From positions 4,226,501 to 4,290,500 of the forward strand of contig NZ_CP017024.1 in assembly GCF_014522265.1 (NCBI RefSeq): a stretch of 64,000 bases of DNA, in the 5' to 3' direction. This DNA is from Pseudomonas oryzihabitans. Lineage in GTDB: Bacteria > Pseudomonadota > Gammaproteobacteria > Pseudomonadales > Pseudomonadaceae. The notes below the pieces were generated by a model. The model made no database searches. It worked only from the letters and a program-made list of their open reading frames with translations, and was not told the DNA's origin. Below, piece by piece: positions 46,947 through 56,212 of this stretch (position 1 is the first letter of the stretch; each line of letters begins with the position of its first letter). The position numbers and the translations under genes are program-made.

Positions 46947-47908
46947 ATGCCCGACGTCTTCGCGCGCCTCACTCCCGAGGTCGCCGGCCTGCTGGCGCAA
47001 CTGGCCGCCCACCCGCAGCCGCCGCTGGACAGCCTCACCCCGGAGCAGGCGCGCGCCGCCTATGTGCAGCTGAATCACGCCCTCGGCCTGCCGCCGGCAG
47101 CGGTGACGCGGGTGGACGAGCTCAACGCGCCCGGCCCCCTCGGCCCCATCCCGCTGCGCCTGTACCGCCCCTATGCGGAAGACGATCGACCCCGCCCGCT
47201 GGTGGTCTATCTGCACGGCGGTGGCTGGGTGATCGGCGACCTGGACAGCCATGACTCGCTCTGTCGCCAGATCGCCCTGGGCACCGGCCATGCGGTGCTG
47301 GCGGTGCACTATGCCCTCGCCCCGAGCATCCGGCCCCGGCGAGCCCCGACGATGTGCTGGCCGCCCTGCACTGGCTGGCCGAGGCCGGCAGCGCCTTGCA
47401 CCTCGATCTCGACCGCGTCGCCGTAGCCGGCGACAGCGCTGGCGGCGGCCTGGCGGCCATGGCCGCGCTGCACCTGCGCGAGGGACCGCTCAGGCTCAAG
47501 GCCCAGGTGCTGATCTATCCCGGCGTCGACAACACCCCCGAAGCCTGGAATCACCCCTCGCGTATCGAGAATGCCGAGGTCCCGCCGCTGACCCGACCGA
47601 TGATGGATTACTTCTCCGGGATGTATCTGCGCGACGTGGACACCCGCGACCCCCGCGTGTCGCCGCTCTATGCCCCTTCCCACGCCGACCTGCCGCCGGC
47701 GCTGATCTTCGGCGCCGAATGCGACGCCCTGCGCGACGATGCGCGCCTCTATGCCCAGGCGCTGATCGGTGCCGGCAACGCCGTGGAGTACCACGAGCTG
47801 CCAGGCATGATCCACGGCTTCATCGAGATGCTCGGGGTGCTGCCAGGTGTGCGCTGGACGCTGGAGCGGATGAATGCCTTCCTGCGTGAGCAGCTGCAGC
47901 AGGCCTGA
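46947..47908 (+). pseudogene. Alpha/beta hydrolase (hormone-sensitive-lipase type), one-base frameshift
   Basis: AGGAGA lies 6 bases before the ATG. The first frame gives a cap region and HGGGWVIGDLDSHDS, the oxyanion-hole motif, then fails after VHYALAP at about 47324. The second frame resumes with a proline-rich loop and carries GDSAGGG (nucleophile), ECDALRDDA (Asp) and GMIHGF (His) to the stop. Adding one G at 47324 restores LAPEHPAPASPDDV, the standard family sequence, and a product of about 320 residues. All catalytic residues are intact, so a sequence error is more likely than loss. Probably an esterase or lipase of the HSL group. Confidence 0.8.
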
Positions 47909-47922
47909 GTCCGCCCCGCGGG

Positions 47923-49140
47923 TCAGATCCGGCTGAACCAGTGCAGCACCAGGCGGTAGAGGTGTTGCGGCCAGCGCGACCACCAGCCGCCCTGCTCTAC
48001 CGCCTCCAGGGCCACCAGCGGGCGGGTCTGCAGAATGCGGTCACCCTCCAGCAGCTCCAGGCGGCCGACCACGGCGCCCTGGGCGATGGGCGCCACCAGC
48101 GGCTCGTCCAGCACCAGACGGCGCTCGGGCGGTTGCTGACCCTTGGGGCGGGTCAGCACTACGTCCTGGGTCACGCCCACCGGCAACGTCGACTGCGCGC
48201 CTTCCCAAACCGCCGGGGTGCCCAGGGCAACGCCGGCCTTGTCGAAGGTCAGGTTGTCGAAGAAGCGGTAGCCATAGGTCAGCAGCTTCTGGGTGTCCGC
48301 GGCGCGGTTGTTGATGGAGTTGGAGCCGAACACCGCGGTGATCAGCCGGCGTCCGTCGCGCAACGCCGAGGTCACCATGCAGTAGCCGGCCGCCTCGGTA
48401 TGCCCGGTCTTGAGGCCGTCCACGGTGTGATCGCGCCAGAGCAGCAGATTGCGATTGGGTTGGCGGATGCCGTTCCAGGTGAAGTACTTCTTCGCATAGA
48501 GCTCATAGTAGGCCGATTCGTCCTGGATGATGGCGCGGGCCAGCAGCGCCATGTCGTAGGGCGAGGAAAAGTGCTCGGGATTGGGCAGCCCGGTGGGATT
48601 CATGAAATGGCTGTCGTGCAGGCCGAGGCGCTGGGCAGTGGCGTTCATCAGGCTGGCGAAGCTGTCGTTGCTGCCGGCGATATGTTCGGCCAGCGCCACG
48701 CTGGCGTCGTTACCCGAATCGATGACGATGCCCTGCAGCAGATCGTGCACCGCCACCGGGGTGCGCGGATCGAGAAACATCCGCGAGCCCTCGGTGCGCC
48801 AGGCGTGCTCGCTGACGGTGACCTTGTCGTCGGCCTTGAGCTGGCCGGCCTGGATGTCACGGGTCGCCACATAGACGGTCATCAGCTTGGTCAGGCTGGC
48901 CGGCGGCAGGTGCTCGTGGGAATCCTCCTCGGCGATCACCTGGCCGGTGGTGGCATCCATCAGCACCCAGGCCTTGGCCGAGAGCTGGGGCGGCGAGGGA
49001 ATGAGCACATTGGCGGCGGGCGCAGCGGCGGGTGCAGCCTCGACCTGGCCGAGCCAGGCGAGACCCAGGGCGGCGAGACCGAGGCAGAGCAAGGGGTGTT
49101 TCACGAGCGGCAGATCCGGTATGGCAGTGGGGCCCGCCAT
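47923..49140 (-). CDS. D-alanyl-D-alanine carboxypeptidase (PBP5/6 type)
   Basis: 405 residues from the ATG at 49140; a GTG at 49104 (MKHPLLCLGL) would give a tighter signal peptide. The signal sequence ends near VEA|AP. Active-site motifs with the ATG numbering: Ser82-x-x-Lys85 in ASLTK, Ser142-Gly-Asn, Lys244-Thr-Gly. The C-terminus ends in an amphipathic helix with WWSRWPQHLYRLVLHW, the membrane anchor of this class. It trims the pentapeptide of periplasmic peptidoglycan. It lies directly downstream of the two-component system and shares a 14-base motif (49179) near its start. Confidence 0.9.
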   Translation of the reverse strand: MAGPTAIPDLPLVKHPLLCLGLAALGLAWLGQVEAAPAAAPAANVLIPSPPQLSAKAWVLMDATTGQVIAEEDSHEHLPPASLTKLMTVYVATRDIQAGQLKADDKVTVSEHAWRTEGSRMFLDPRTPVAVHDLLQGIVIDSGNDASVALAEHIAGSNDSFASLMNATAQRLGLHDSHFMNPTGLPNPEHFSSPYDMALLARAIIQDESAYYELYAKKYFTWNGIRQPNRNLLLWRDHTVDGLKTGHTEAAGYCMVTSALRDGRRLITAVFGSNSINNRAADTQKLLTYGYRFFDNLTFDKAGVALGTPAVWEGAQSTLPVGVTQDVVLTRPKGQQPPERRLVLDEPLVAPIAQGAVVGRLELLEGDRILQTRPLVALEAVEQGGWWSRWPQHLYRLVLHWFSRI

Positions 49141-49178
49141 CCTGGGAGAGCCCTGCCCCGGTCTCAAATGAAGGAAAG

Positions 49179-49192
49179 TGAAGAAAAATTTA
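49179..49192 (+). repeat. Copy 1 of a 14-base AT-rich motif
   Basis: TGAAGAAAAATTTA, 39-52 bases upstream of the carboxypeptidase start. An exact copy occurs on the other strand at 51303-51316. A second, weaker AATGAAGGAA precedes it at 49168. The two copies bracket the two-component operon; each is near a gene start. Confidence 0.6.
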
Positions 49193-49204
49193 GGAAGCCG
49201 CGCC

Positions 49205-50577
49205 TCAGCCGGCGCTGGTGATGACCACCCGGGCGCCCAGCGGCTCGGCCGTCTCGATGTTCAGGCTGAAACCATGCAGGCGGACGATGGCCGCCACCAG
49301 GGACAGGCCCAGACCGTAGCCGGGCTGCTGGCGACTGGCATCGCCGCGATAGAGCCGCCGCAGCACACTCTCGCGCTCGGCTTCGGGAATGCCGGGGCCG
49401 TCGTCGATCACCTCGATGCGCACCGCCAGGCCGACGCCGCGCGCCACCAGCCGCACCCGTCCCCCGCGGGGGCGAACTTGAGGGCGTTGTCGAGCAGATT
49501 GACCAGCGCCTCGAACAGCAACTCGGCGTCGCCCTGCACCTCCGGCAACGCCTCACCCAGTTCCAGGCTCAGGGTCTGGGCCTTTTCCTGGGCCAGGGGC
49601 TCGTAGAAGTCATGGGCCTGGCGCAGCAGCGCGGCCAGGTCCAGGGGCGCGAAGGCCATGCGCCGTCGGGTGTCCTCCAGTTCGGAGATGCGCAGCAGGC
49701 CCTGGAAGCGCGACATGATGGCCTCGGTCTCGGCGAGCGCCTCGCCAAGGCTATCGGCCTGGGGTTCGGCCAGCGGCAGCTGCTGCAGCTGATGCAGGCG
49801 CGCCCGCAGCCGCGTCAGCGGGGTGCGCAGGTCATGGGCGATGCCGTCGCAGACCCCCTTCACCTCGTGCATCGAGCGCTCGAGCTGCGCCAGGGTGGTG
49901 TTGACCGCGTCGGCCAGCATGTCCAGCTCGTCGTGCCGCGGCGACAGCGGCAGCCGTTCTTCCAGGTGACCGGCGACGATCCGCTCCAGGCTGCGCTGCA
50001 GCCGTTCCACCCGTCGCAGCGGTCGCCGCCGCAGCAGGTGCCAGCCGACCAGCCCGGGAATCAGGGTCAGCGACAGTCCCCAGAACAGCGCCTGGCCGAT
50101 GATGCCGCCCACCGCCGAAATGGAACCGCCATCGCGGGCCAGCACCAGGATGCGGCCGTCCGCGCGGCGCTGCAGAAAGGCGTGGCTGCTGCGGGTCTCG
50201 TCCAGGGCGTCGGTGGTCCTGAGGCCGCGCTGCAGGTAGTGCACCCGACCGTCGTCCGGCAGGTTGCGCAGCAGTTTGACCAGGTTGCCGGCGACATAGC
50301 GGCCATCGGCCTCGAACAGGCCGTAGGCGTCGATGCCGGGCATGGAATAGACCTCGCTGGCCTGCAACTCCCCCAGCAGGTCGGCGTCGGCCACCTTGCC
50401 GTAGTAGTGCGCCCGCTGCAGCAGGGTGCGCTCCGCCACGGCGCCCAGGTAGCCGGAGATCTGCCAGTAGAGCACCCCGGTGAAGACCGCGCCCCAGGCC
50501 ACGAAGAGCAGCGCATAGAGCGCCAGCAGACGGCTGCTGCCCGAGCGCCAGCGCCTAGTCCGGGACGACGAGGACAT
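49205..50577 (-). pseudogene. Sensor histidine kinase, one-base frameshift in the ATP-binding domain
   Basis: The start at 50577 overlaps the end of the response-regulator gene by 23 bases. Layout: membrane helix 1 (about 20-45), a periplasmic region, membrane helix 2 (about 150-170), HAMP, and HisKA with the histidine box HDLRTPLTRLRARL. The first frame runs to NALKFAPAGD at about 49466, then needs one extra G (run complementary to 49461-49465) to continue as GRVRLVARGV, then DDGPGIPEAE and GLGLSL. The joined product is about 457 residues, normal for this class. A sequence error is likely. With its regulator it probably controls the adjacent ais and CitMHS genes, as TctE does for tricarboxylates. 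Confidence 0.8.
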
Positions 50578-51232
50578 AGCCGGCTCCACGGACGGTATGC
50601 ACCAGCGGCCGCCCCGCTCGCTCGATCTTGCGTCTGAGCCGCCCCATGTGCACGTCGATGATGTTGGTGCCCGGATCGAAGTGATAGCCCCAGACCTGCT
50701 CGAAGAGCATGGTGCGGGTGACCAGTTGCCCGGTGTTGCGCATCAGGTAGGTGAGGATCTTGAATTCGGTGGGCAGCAGGGCGATGGCCTCGCCGGCACG
50801 GGTCAGGGTGTTGTCGATCAGGTCCAGGGTCAGCTCCCCCACCCGCAACTGGTGGCTGGCGGACTGGGCGGCCGGCCGCCTGAGCAGCGCCTCCAGGCGG
50901 GCCATCATCTCCACCAGGGAAAAGGGCTTGGTCAGGTAGTCGTCTCCGCCGCATCTCAGGCCGCGAACGCGCTCGTCGACATCGGACAGGGCGCTGAGCA
51001 TCAGCACCGGGGTGGCGATGCCGAGGCCGCGCAGGGTGCTGACGATGGTCAGGCCATCGAAGTCCGGCAGCATGCGGTCGAGGGTGATGATGTCGTGGCC
51101 GCCGGCGATGGCCGCGGCCAGGCCGTCGCGGCCGGTGCGTTCCCAGCGTACCTGATAGTCTTGCGCCTGCAATTCGCTGGCGATGGCGTGGGCGGTCACC
51201 TCGTCGTCTTCGATGACCAAAGCCTGGGTCAT
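50555..51232 (-). CDS. OmpR-family response regulator
   Basis: 225 residues from the ATG at 51232; a longer reading from 51274 is less likely. The receiver has the acidic pair in VIEDDEV, phospho-acceptor Asp in ITLDRMLPDFDG (near residue 53) and Lys in YLTKPFS. The C-terminal winged helix contains LLPTEFKILTYLMRN and VDVHMGRLRRKI-type text. First gene of a two-gene system with the kinase. It is divergent from the aconitate isomerase gene with 151 bases between starts; that gap holds an AT-rich 14-base motif at 51303. Likely functions like TctD. Confidence 0.9.
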   Translation of the reverse strand: MTQALVIEDDEVTAHAIASELQAQDYQVRWERTGRDGLAAAIAGGHDIITLDRMLPDFDGLTIVSTLRGLGIATPVLMLSALSDVDERVRGLRCGGDDYLTKPFSLVEMMARLEALLRRPAAQSASHQLRVGELTLDLIDNTLTRAGEAIALLPTEFKILTYLMRNTGQLVTRTMLFEQVWGYHFDPGTNIIDVHMGRLRRKIERAGRPLVHTVRGAGYVLVVPD

Positions 51233-51302
51233 GATGGCCTCTGGATCTGGCGCCCGGTCTGGCGGACCGGACACCCTAGGGAAAACGCCCAGGCCGGTAA
51301 AT

Positions 51303-51316
51303 TAAATTTTTCTTCA
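51303..51316 (-). repeat. Copy 2 of the 14-base AT-rich motif, candidate operator
   Basis: TGAAGAAAAATTTA on the minus strand, exact copy of 49179-49192. It lies about 70 bases upstream of both the regulator gene start (leftward) and the ais start (rightward), inside an unusually AT-rich stretch of an otherwise GC-rich region. Confidence 0.55.
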
Positions 51317-51383
51317 TTCGGACTAACGCGCTTCCGCCCTGCCCGCGGTCTATCGTCGGTCTTTTCACCCTGGAGGCCTCACC

Positions 51384-52172
51384 ATGTTTCGACGTCTGCC
51401 CACCCTCGCCCTTGGCGCCCTGCTGCTGGCGTCCACGCCGCTGCTGGCCGCGCAACCCGTCACCACCCTCACGGTGCTGAGCTCGGGCGGCATCATGGGC
51501 GCCATCCGCGAAGTCGCCCCGGCCTATGAAAAGGCCACCGGCGTGAAACTGGACATCGCCGCCGCGCCGTCCATGGGCGACACGCCCCAGGCCATCCCCC
51601 AGCGCCTGGCCCGCAACGAGCCGGCCGACGTGGTGCTGATGGTGGGTTCGGCGCTGGACAAGCTGGTCGCCAACGGCCAGGCGCTCAAGGACAGCCGCGT
51701 CGACCTGGGCCAGTCGTTCATCGCCCTGGCGGTGCGCAAGGGCGCGCCCAAGCCGGACATCTCCACCATGGACGCCTTCAAGCAGAGCCTGGAGAACGCC
51801 CAGTCGGTGGCCTATTCCGACAGCGCCAGCGGCGTCTACCTGTCGCACATCCTCTTCCCGCGCATGCAGCTGAGCGATGCCTTCAAGGCCAAGGCGCGCA
51901 TGATCCCCGCCGAGCCGGTGGGCGAAGTCGTCGCCCGCGGTGACGCACAGCTGGGCTTCCAGCAACTGAGCGAGTTGAAGCCGGTGCAGGGCATCGACAT
52001 TGTCGGCCTGATCCCCGACCAGGCGCAGAAGATGACCCTCTATTCCGGCGCCGTGGTCAGCAAGAGCACGCACCCGGATGCGGCCCGCGCCCTGCTGCAG
52101 TACCTGGCCTCGAAGGACGCCGCCAAGGCCATCCAGGACAGCGGTCTCAAGCCCATCCCCGCCCAGCAATAA
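51384..52172 (+). CDS. ais: Periplasmic aconitate isomerase (annotated by similarity as molybdate-binding protein)
   Basis: 262 residues with a signal peptide whose cleavage would fall after residue 22 (PLLA|AQ). The mature part is a type 2 periplasmic binding fold: LTVLSSGGIMGAIREVAPAYE at the N-terminus and YSDSASGVYLSHILF centrally. It resembles ModA, but there is no ModB/ModC ABC transporter nearby. A periplasmic aconitate isomerase of exactly this length and signal size was described from Pseudomonas sp. WU-0701, reported as close to ModA-like proteins of P. psychrotolerans. It converts trans- to cis-aconitate. Divergent from a two-component system and convergent with a CitMHS carrier. 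GGAG lies before the ATG. Confidence 0.75.
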   Translation: MFRRLPTLALGALLLASTPLLAAQPVTTLTVLSSGGIMGAIREVAPAYEKATGVKLDIAAAPSMGDTPQAIPQRLARNEPADVVLMVGSALDKLVANGQALKDSRVDLGQSFIALAVRKGAPKPDISTMDAFKQSLENAQSVAYSDSASGVYLSHILFPRMQLSDAFKAKARMIPAEPVGEVVARGDAQLGFQQLSELKPVQGIDIVGLIPDQAQKMTLYSGAVVSKSTHPDAARALLQYLASKDAAKAIQDSGLKPIPAQQ

Positions 52173-52189
52173 GGGCCAGGCCGCCGGCG

Positions 52190-53502
52190 TCAGACGAAGA
52201 AGGAAATGGCGCCGGTGGCCAGCGCGAGTACGGTGATGACCAGGGAGGTCAGTACCGCCCATTTGACCGTGGCCTTCTGGAAATCGCCGATGTCGCGGTC
52301 GACCATGCCCACCAGCAGCAGCGTCGAGGCCACCAGCGGACTCATCAGGTGCACCGGCTGGCCCAGCACCGAGGCGCGGGCGATCTCCACCGGATCGATC
52401 CCATAGGCCGCGGCGGCATTGGCCAGGATGGGCACCACGCCGAAGTAGTAGGCATCGTTGGACAGCACGAAGGTCAGCGGCATGCTGGTGATGGCCACCA
52501 CCAGCGGGAACCAGTGGCCCCAGGCCGGCGGAATCCAGTCGACCAGGGTCTGGGCCAGGGCATCGACCATCTTGGTGCCGGAAAAGATGCCGGCGAAGAT
52601 GCCCGCGGCGAACACCAGCAGCACCACGGTCATGGCGTTGCCGGAATGCGCCAGGATGCGCTCCTTCTGCAACTCCAGCTGCGGGTAGTTGATCATCAGC
52701 GCCAGCACGAAGCCGATCATGAACAGGATGGCCGCGTGCATCACGCCCATGACCAGGGCGGTCATCACCGCGATCACCAGCACCAGATTGACGTAGGCCA
52801 GGCGGGGGCGCTTGTTCGGCGAGTCACCGAGGATCTCCTCGATATAGCACTTGCCGCCCGCCGCCCCGCCGCTTTCCAGGGCAACGTTGCCGATGCGCGC
52901 GCGCTCGCGGCGACCGAGCAGGAAGGCGGTGAAGACCACCCAGGCCGCCCCGCCGATCACCGTGGGCAGCATGGGAATGAAGTAGGCGGTGGCGTCCAGC
53001 CCCAGCGCGGCGATGGCGCGGGTGGCCGGGCCGCCCCAGGGACTCATGCCGCTCATGATGCTCAGCGAGAGCATGGAGACCGTCGCCAGCACCATGGGAT
53101 TCATGCCGATGCGCTTGTACAGCGGCAGCATGGCGGCGCAGGTGATCATGTAGGTGGTGGTGCCGTCGCCGTCCAGGGCCACCAGCAGCGAGAGCAGCGC
53201 GGTGCCGATGGCGATCTTCACCGGGTCGCCGTTGACGCGCTTGAGGATCTTGCGGATCAGCGGATCGAACAGTCCGGCATCGATCATCAGGCCGAAGAAG
53301 AGGATGGCGAACAGCAGCAGCGCCGCCGAGGGCGCCACCATCTTCAGGCCGTCGAGCATCATCTTGCCGGTGGTGGGGCGAAGCCACCGATGAGGGCGAA
53401 GACGATGGGCACCACGGTGAGCGCCACGATGGGCGACAGACGTTTGCTCATGATCAGGTAGGTGAAGGTCACCACCATGATCAGACCGAGAAGCGCGAGC
53501 AT
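52190..53502 (-). pseudogene. CitMHS family carboxylate transporter, one-base frameshift near the N-terminus
   Basis: Start ATG 53502 has AAGGG 8 bases upstream (ATG 53508 is too close). The first frame reads MLALLGLIMVVTFTYLIMSK to GGFAP, then fails. One extra G in the run 53375-53378 (C on the coding strand) restores PTTGKMMLDGLKMVAPSAAL and a product of about 437 residues. The rest is intact with about twelve membrane segments and FAILFFGLMIDAGLFDPLI, typical of CitMHS. It is a paralogue of 17651-18961. It lies beside ais, so its likely substrate is cis- or trans-aconitate or citrate. Confidence 0.82.
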
Positions 53503-53616
53503 AGGCATATCCCTTGTTCTTGTTGTAGGTCTGGCCAGACGCGGGCCAGCCGATCCCCGCCTCCGGCCAGCTGACGGCGCGGAGGTGGGAGTGCAGCGGA
53601 AGCGGGGTTGGAACGA

Positions 53617-54930
53617 TCAGGCGTGGGGACGGGCGTCCGATGCCGTCCACTCGGCAGCCTCGGGCAGCGCCAGGGGTTCGGCCTTGCCACTGGCCAGGGC
53701 ACGCATCAGCTTGTCGCGATCGCAGGCGTCCTCGCCCAGCGCGATCACCACCGTGGCCACAGCGTTGCTGGCCAGGCTGGTCAGGGCGCGGGCCTCGGAC
53801 ATGAAGCGGTCGATGCCGATGAGCAGGGCCAGACCGGCCAGGGGGATGTCATGGATCACGGTGAGGGTCGAGGCCAGGGCGACGAAGCCGCTGCCGGTCA
53901 CCCCTGCCGCACCCTTGGAGGACAGCAGCATGATCGCCAGCATGGTCAGGGTCTGGCCGATGGTGAGGTCGATGTTGCAGGCCTGGGCGATGAAGACCGC
54001 GGCCAGCGACAGGTAGATGGCGGTGCCATCCAGGTTGAAGGAGTAGCCGGTGGGCAGCACCAGGCCGACCACGCCCTTCTTGCAGCCCAGGCCTTCGAGC
54101 TTCTGCAGCATGCGCGGCAGCACCGGCTCGGTGGACGAGGTGCCGAGCACCACCAGGAATTCCTCGCGGAAGTAGCGCAGCAGCTTCCACAGGCTGAAGC
54201 CGCGCGAGCGGCACAGCGCGCCCAGCACCACGAAGACGAAGAAAGCGCAGGCGATGTAGAGGGTGGCGATCAGCTTGGCCAGGGAACCCAGCGAGGTGAT
54301 GCCGTACTGGCCGACGGTAAAGGCCAGGGCGCCAAAGGCACCCACCGGCGCGAAGCGCATCAGGTAGCCGAAGATGCGGAAGACCATCTGCGACGCCGAC
54401 TCCAGCACATCCAGCACCGGCCGGCCGCGCTCGCCCATGGCGGACAGCGCGAAGCCGCAGAGCACGGCGATGAACAGCACCGGCAGCACCTCACCCTTGT
54501 TGAACGCCCCCATGAAGGTGTCCGGGATGATGTGCATGAAGAAGTCCACCACGCTGAGCTTGGCCGCCGACGCCGTGTACTGGGCGATGCTGGCGGTGCT
54601 CAGGGTCGCGGGATCGATGTTCATGCCCACGCCGGGCTGGAACAGATAGACCGCGCCGAGGCCGATGAACAGGCTGATGACGGTGAGCACCAGGAACAGC
54701 AGCAGCGTCTTGCCCATCAGCCGACCCAGGGTGCTCTTGTCGGTCATGCCGGCGATGCCGGTGACGATGGTGCAGAACACCACGGGGGCGATCATCATCT
54801 TGATCAGCTTGATGAAGGCGTCACCCAGGGGCTTGAGCGCGACGGCCTGTTGCGCCCAGAAGTGACCGACCAGCACCCCGAGGACCACGGCGCAGAGGAT
54901 CTGGAAGTACAGCGATTTGGCAAGTTTCAT
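53617..54930 (-). CDS. dctA: C4-dicarboxylate:cation symporter
   Basis: 437 residues, normal for DctA. MKLAKSLYFQILCAVVLGVLVG at the start, the conserved serine-rich loop GTSSTEPVLPRML near residue 270 and PTGYSFNLDGTAIYLSLA near 300 mark the glutamate/dicarboxylate symporter fold. It imports succinate, fumarate, malate and related acids. It follows the isomerase gene by 56 bases on the same strand and precedes the CitMHS carrier by about 110, so the three may be one operon for carboxylate use. Confidence 0.92.
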   Translation of the reverse strand: MKLAKSLYFQILCAVVLGVLVGHFWAQQAVALKPLGDAFIKLIKMMIAPVVFCTIVTGIAGMTDKSTLGRLMGKTLLLFLVLTVISLFIGLGAVYLFQPGVGMNIDPATLSTASIAQYTASAAKLSVVDFFMHIIPDTFMGAFNKGEVLPVLFIAVLCGFALSAMGERGRPVLDVLESASQMVFRIFGYLMRFAPVGAFGALAFTVGQYGITSLGSLAKLIATLYIACAFFVFVVLGALCRSRGFSLWKLLRYFREEFLVVLGTSSTEPVLPRMLQKLEGLGCKKGVVGLVLPTGYSFNLDGTAIYLSLAAVFIAQACNIDLTIGQTLTMLAIMLLSSKGAAGVTGSGFVALASTLTVIHDIPLAGLALLIGIDRFMSEARALTSLASNAVATVVIALGEDACDRDKLMRALASGKAEPLALPEAAEWTASDARPHA

Positions 54931-54986
54931 GGGGCATCACCGTTTATTGAAGTTGTGCGGATGCGCTGGTGGTTGGGGGATATCGC

Positions 54987-56066
54987 TTAGCTGGCAAGCC
55001 TCCGCGCGGTGGGCGCGTACACGTGGCCGGCGAACAGGCGGCGCGCGGTCCGGACGACCGAGGCCTGGATGGTAGTGCCGTCCGCGCCGCCGCGCGACAG
55101 CACGACGTCGATCCCGCCGCTGGGATGCTCCAGGCGGACGTGGGTCAGGTCACGCGTCGACTCGCCGAGCAGCGCCATCACCACCGTTTCCGCGGTGACG
55201 CAGGCGGTGGCCAGGCCGATGGAACCGGTGATGGCCAGGGCGCGGTGGCAGCTGTGCGGCATGAAATAGCGCACCTGCAGGGTGCCGCCGTGCTGAGGTG
55301 CAGACACCAGTACCGGCTTGGGGATCACCTTGCCGCTGACATCGCCCAGGCCCATGGCCCGACCCGCCTGCAGACGCAGGGCTTCCAGCCGCGCCAGCAG
55401 CGCCGTGTTGGCGTCCAGCTCGGCCGGCCGCTCGCTGCCGGTCACGCCCAGGTGGCGGGCGTCGACGATCATCATCGGCATGGCCATGTCGATGCAGGTC
55501 ACCGGCACGCCGTCGAAGACATCGGTAGCCTGGCCGGTGGGAAACAGCTTGCCGGTCTTGCTGCCCACGGCGTCAAGAAAGGTCAGCTGCACCGGCGCGG
55601 CGGTACCGGGCACGCCGTCGATGGCGGTGTCGCCTTCATAGCGCACCAGGCCGCCCGGCGTGTGCACCAGCGAATCGACGAAGCTGTTGGTGTTGAGGTT
55701 GCGGATGCGCACCAGGGTCTTGCCGTCTTCAGCGGCGACCAGCCCCTGCTCCACGGCGAAGGGACCCACGGCACAGAGCATGTTGCCGCAGTTGGGCGCG
55801 GTATCGACGCGGCGCTCGGCGACCATCACCTGGACGAAGAGATAGTCCACGTCGGCATCGGGATGGCTGGACGGGCTGATGATGGCGACCTTGCTGGTCT
55901 GGGGGCTGCCGCCACCAATGCCGTCAATTTCCAGTTCGTGACCGGCACCCATGAGGTCGATCAGCATCTCGTCGCGCTGGACGGGATCGCTGGGCAGGTC
56001 GCTGGCAAGGAAGAAGGGACCCTTGGAGGTGCCGCCTCGCATGAGAACGCAGGGAATACGTTGCAT
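54987..56066 (-). CDS. PrpF/GalD-family tautomerase or isomerase (4-oxalomesaconate tautomerase-like)
   Basis: 359 residues from ATG 56066; a longer reading to 56150 has no site. PrpF-family blocks: RIPCVLMRGGTSKGPFF at the start, IDGIGGGSPQTSKVAII near residue 55 and PNCGNMLCAVGPFAVEQG near 100, with the catalytic cysteine in that last block. The family contains 4-oxalomesaconate tautomerase GalD and the methylaconitate isomerase PrpF, which also acts on trans-aconitate. No galA, galB or galC is near, so a gallate role is not supported. The neighbouring carriers make an aconitate-like substrate plausible. Divergent from a LysR gene. Confidence 0.82.
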   Translation of the reverse strand: MQRIPCVLMRGGTSKGPFFLASDLPSDPVQRDEMLIDLMGAGHELEIDGIGGGSPQTSKVAIISPSSHPDADVDYLFVQVMVAERRVDTAPNCGNMLCAVGPFAVEQGLVAAEDGKTLVRIRNLNTNSFVDSLVHTPGGLVRYEGDTAIDGVPGTAAPVQLTFLDAVGSKTGKLFPTGQATDVFDGVPVTCIDMAMPMMIVDARHLGVTGSERPAELDANTALLARLEALRLQAGRAMGLGDVSGKVIPKPVLVSAPQHGGTLQVRYFMPHSCHRALAITGSIGLATACVTAETVVMALLGESTRDLTHVRLEHPSGGIDVVLSRGGADGTTIQASVVRTARRLFAGHVYAPTARRLAS

Positions 56067-56084
56067 GACTGCTGACTCTTGTTG

Positions 56085-56103
56085 ATCAATAGCGGTTATT
56101 GAT
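56085..56103. promoter_or_regulatory. LysR-type operator candidate
   Basis: ATCAATA (56085-56091) and TATTGAT (56097-56103) form a perfect 7-bp inverted repeat with a 5-base spacer. It lies 19 bases upstream of the isomerase start, in the 146-base divergent region with the LysR gene. A second dyad, GGATA-N6-TATCC (56128-56143), sits between it and the LysR start. Binding is inferred. Confidence 0.45.
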
Positions 56104-56212
56104 GTTCTGCAGGCAAGATTGGCAGCCGGATATAAATCTATCCAATGCAAATATCAGCGTTATTATTCCACTTGGATAATCAATTACGCCGAGGTTCCGA
56201 GGCAGGGCAATC

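Noticed and set aside
51384-52172. Plain molybdate ABC transporter substrate-binding protein (ModA)
   Set aside because: The fold fits, but no permease or ATPase gene is near, and size, signal length and neighbours fit aconitate isomerase better. Kept as the alternative.
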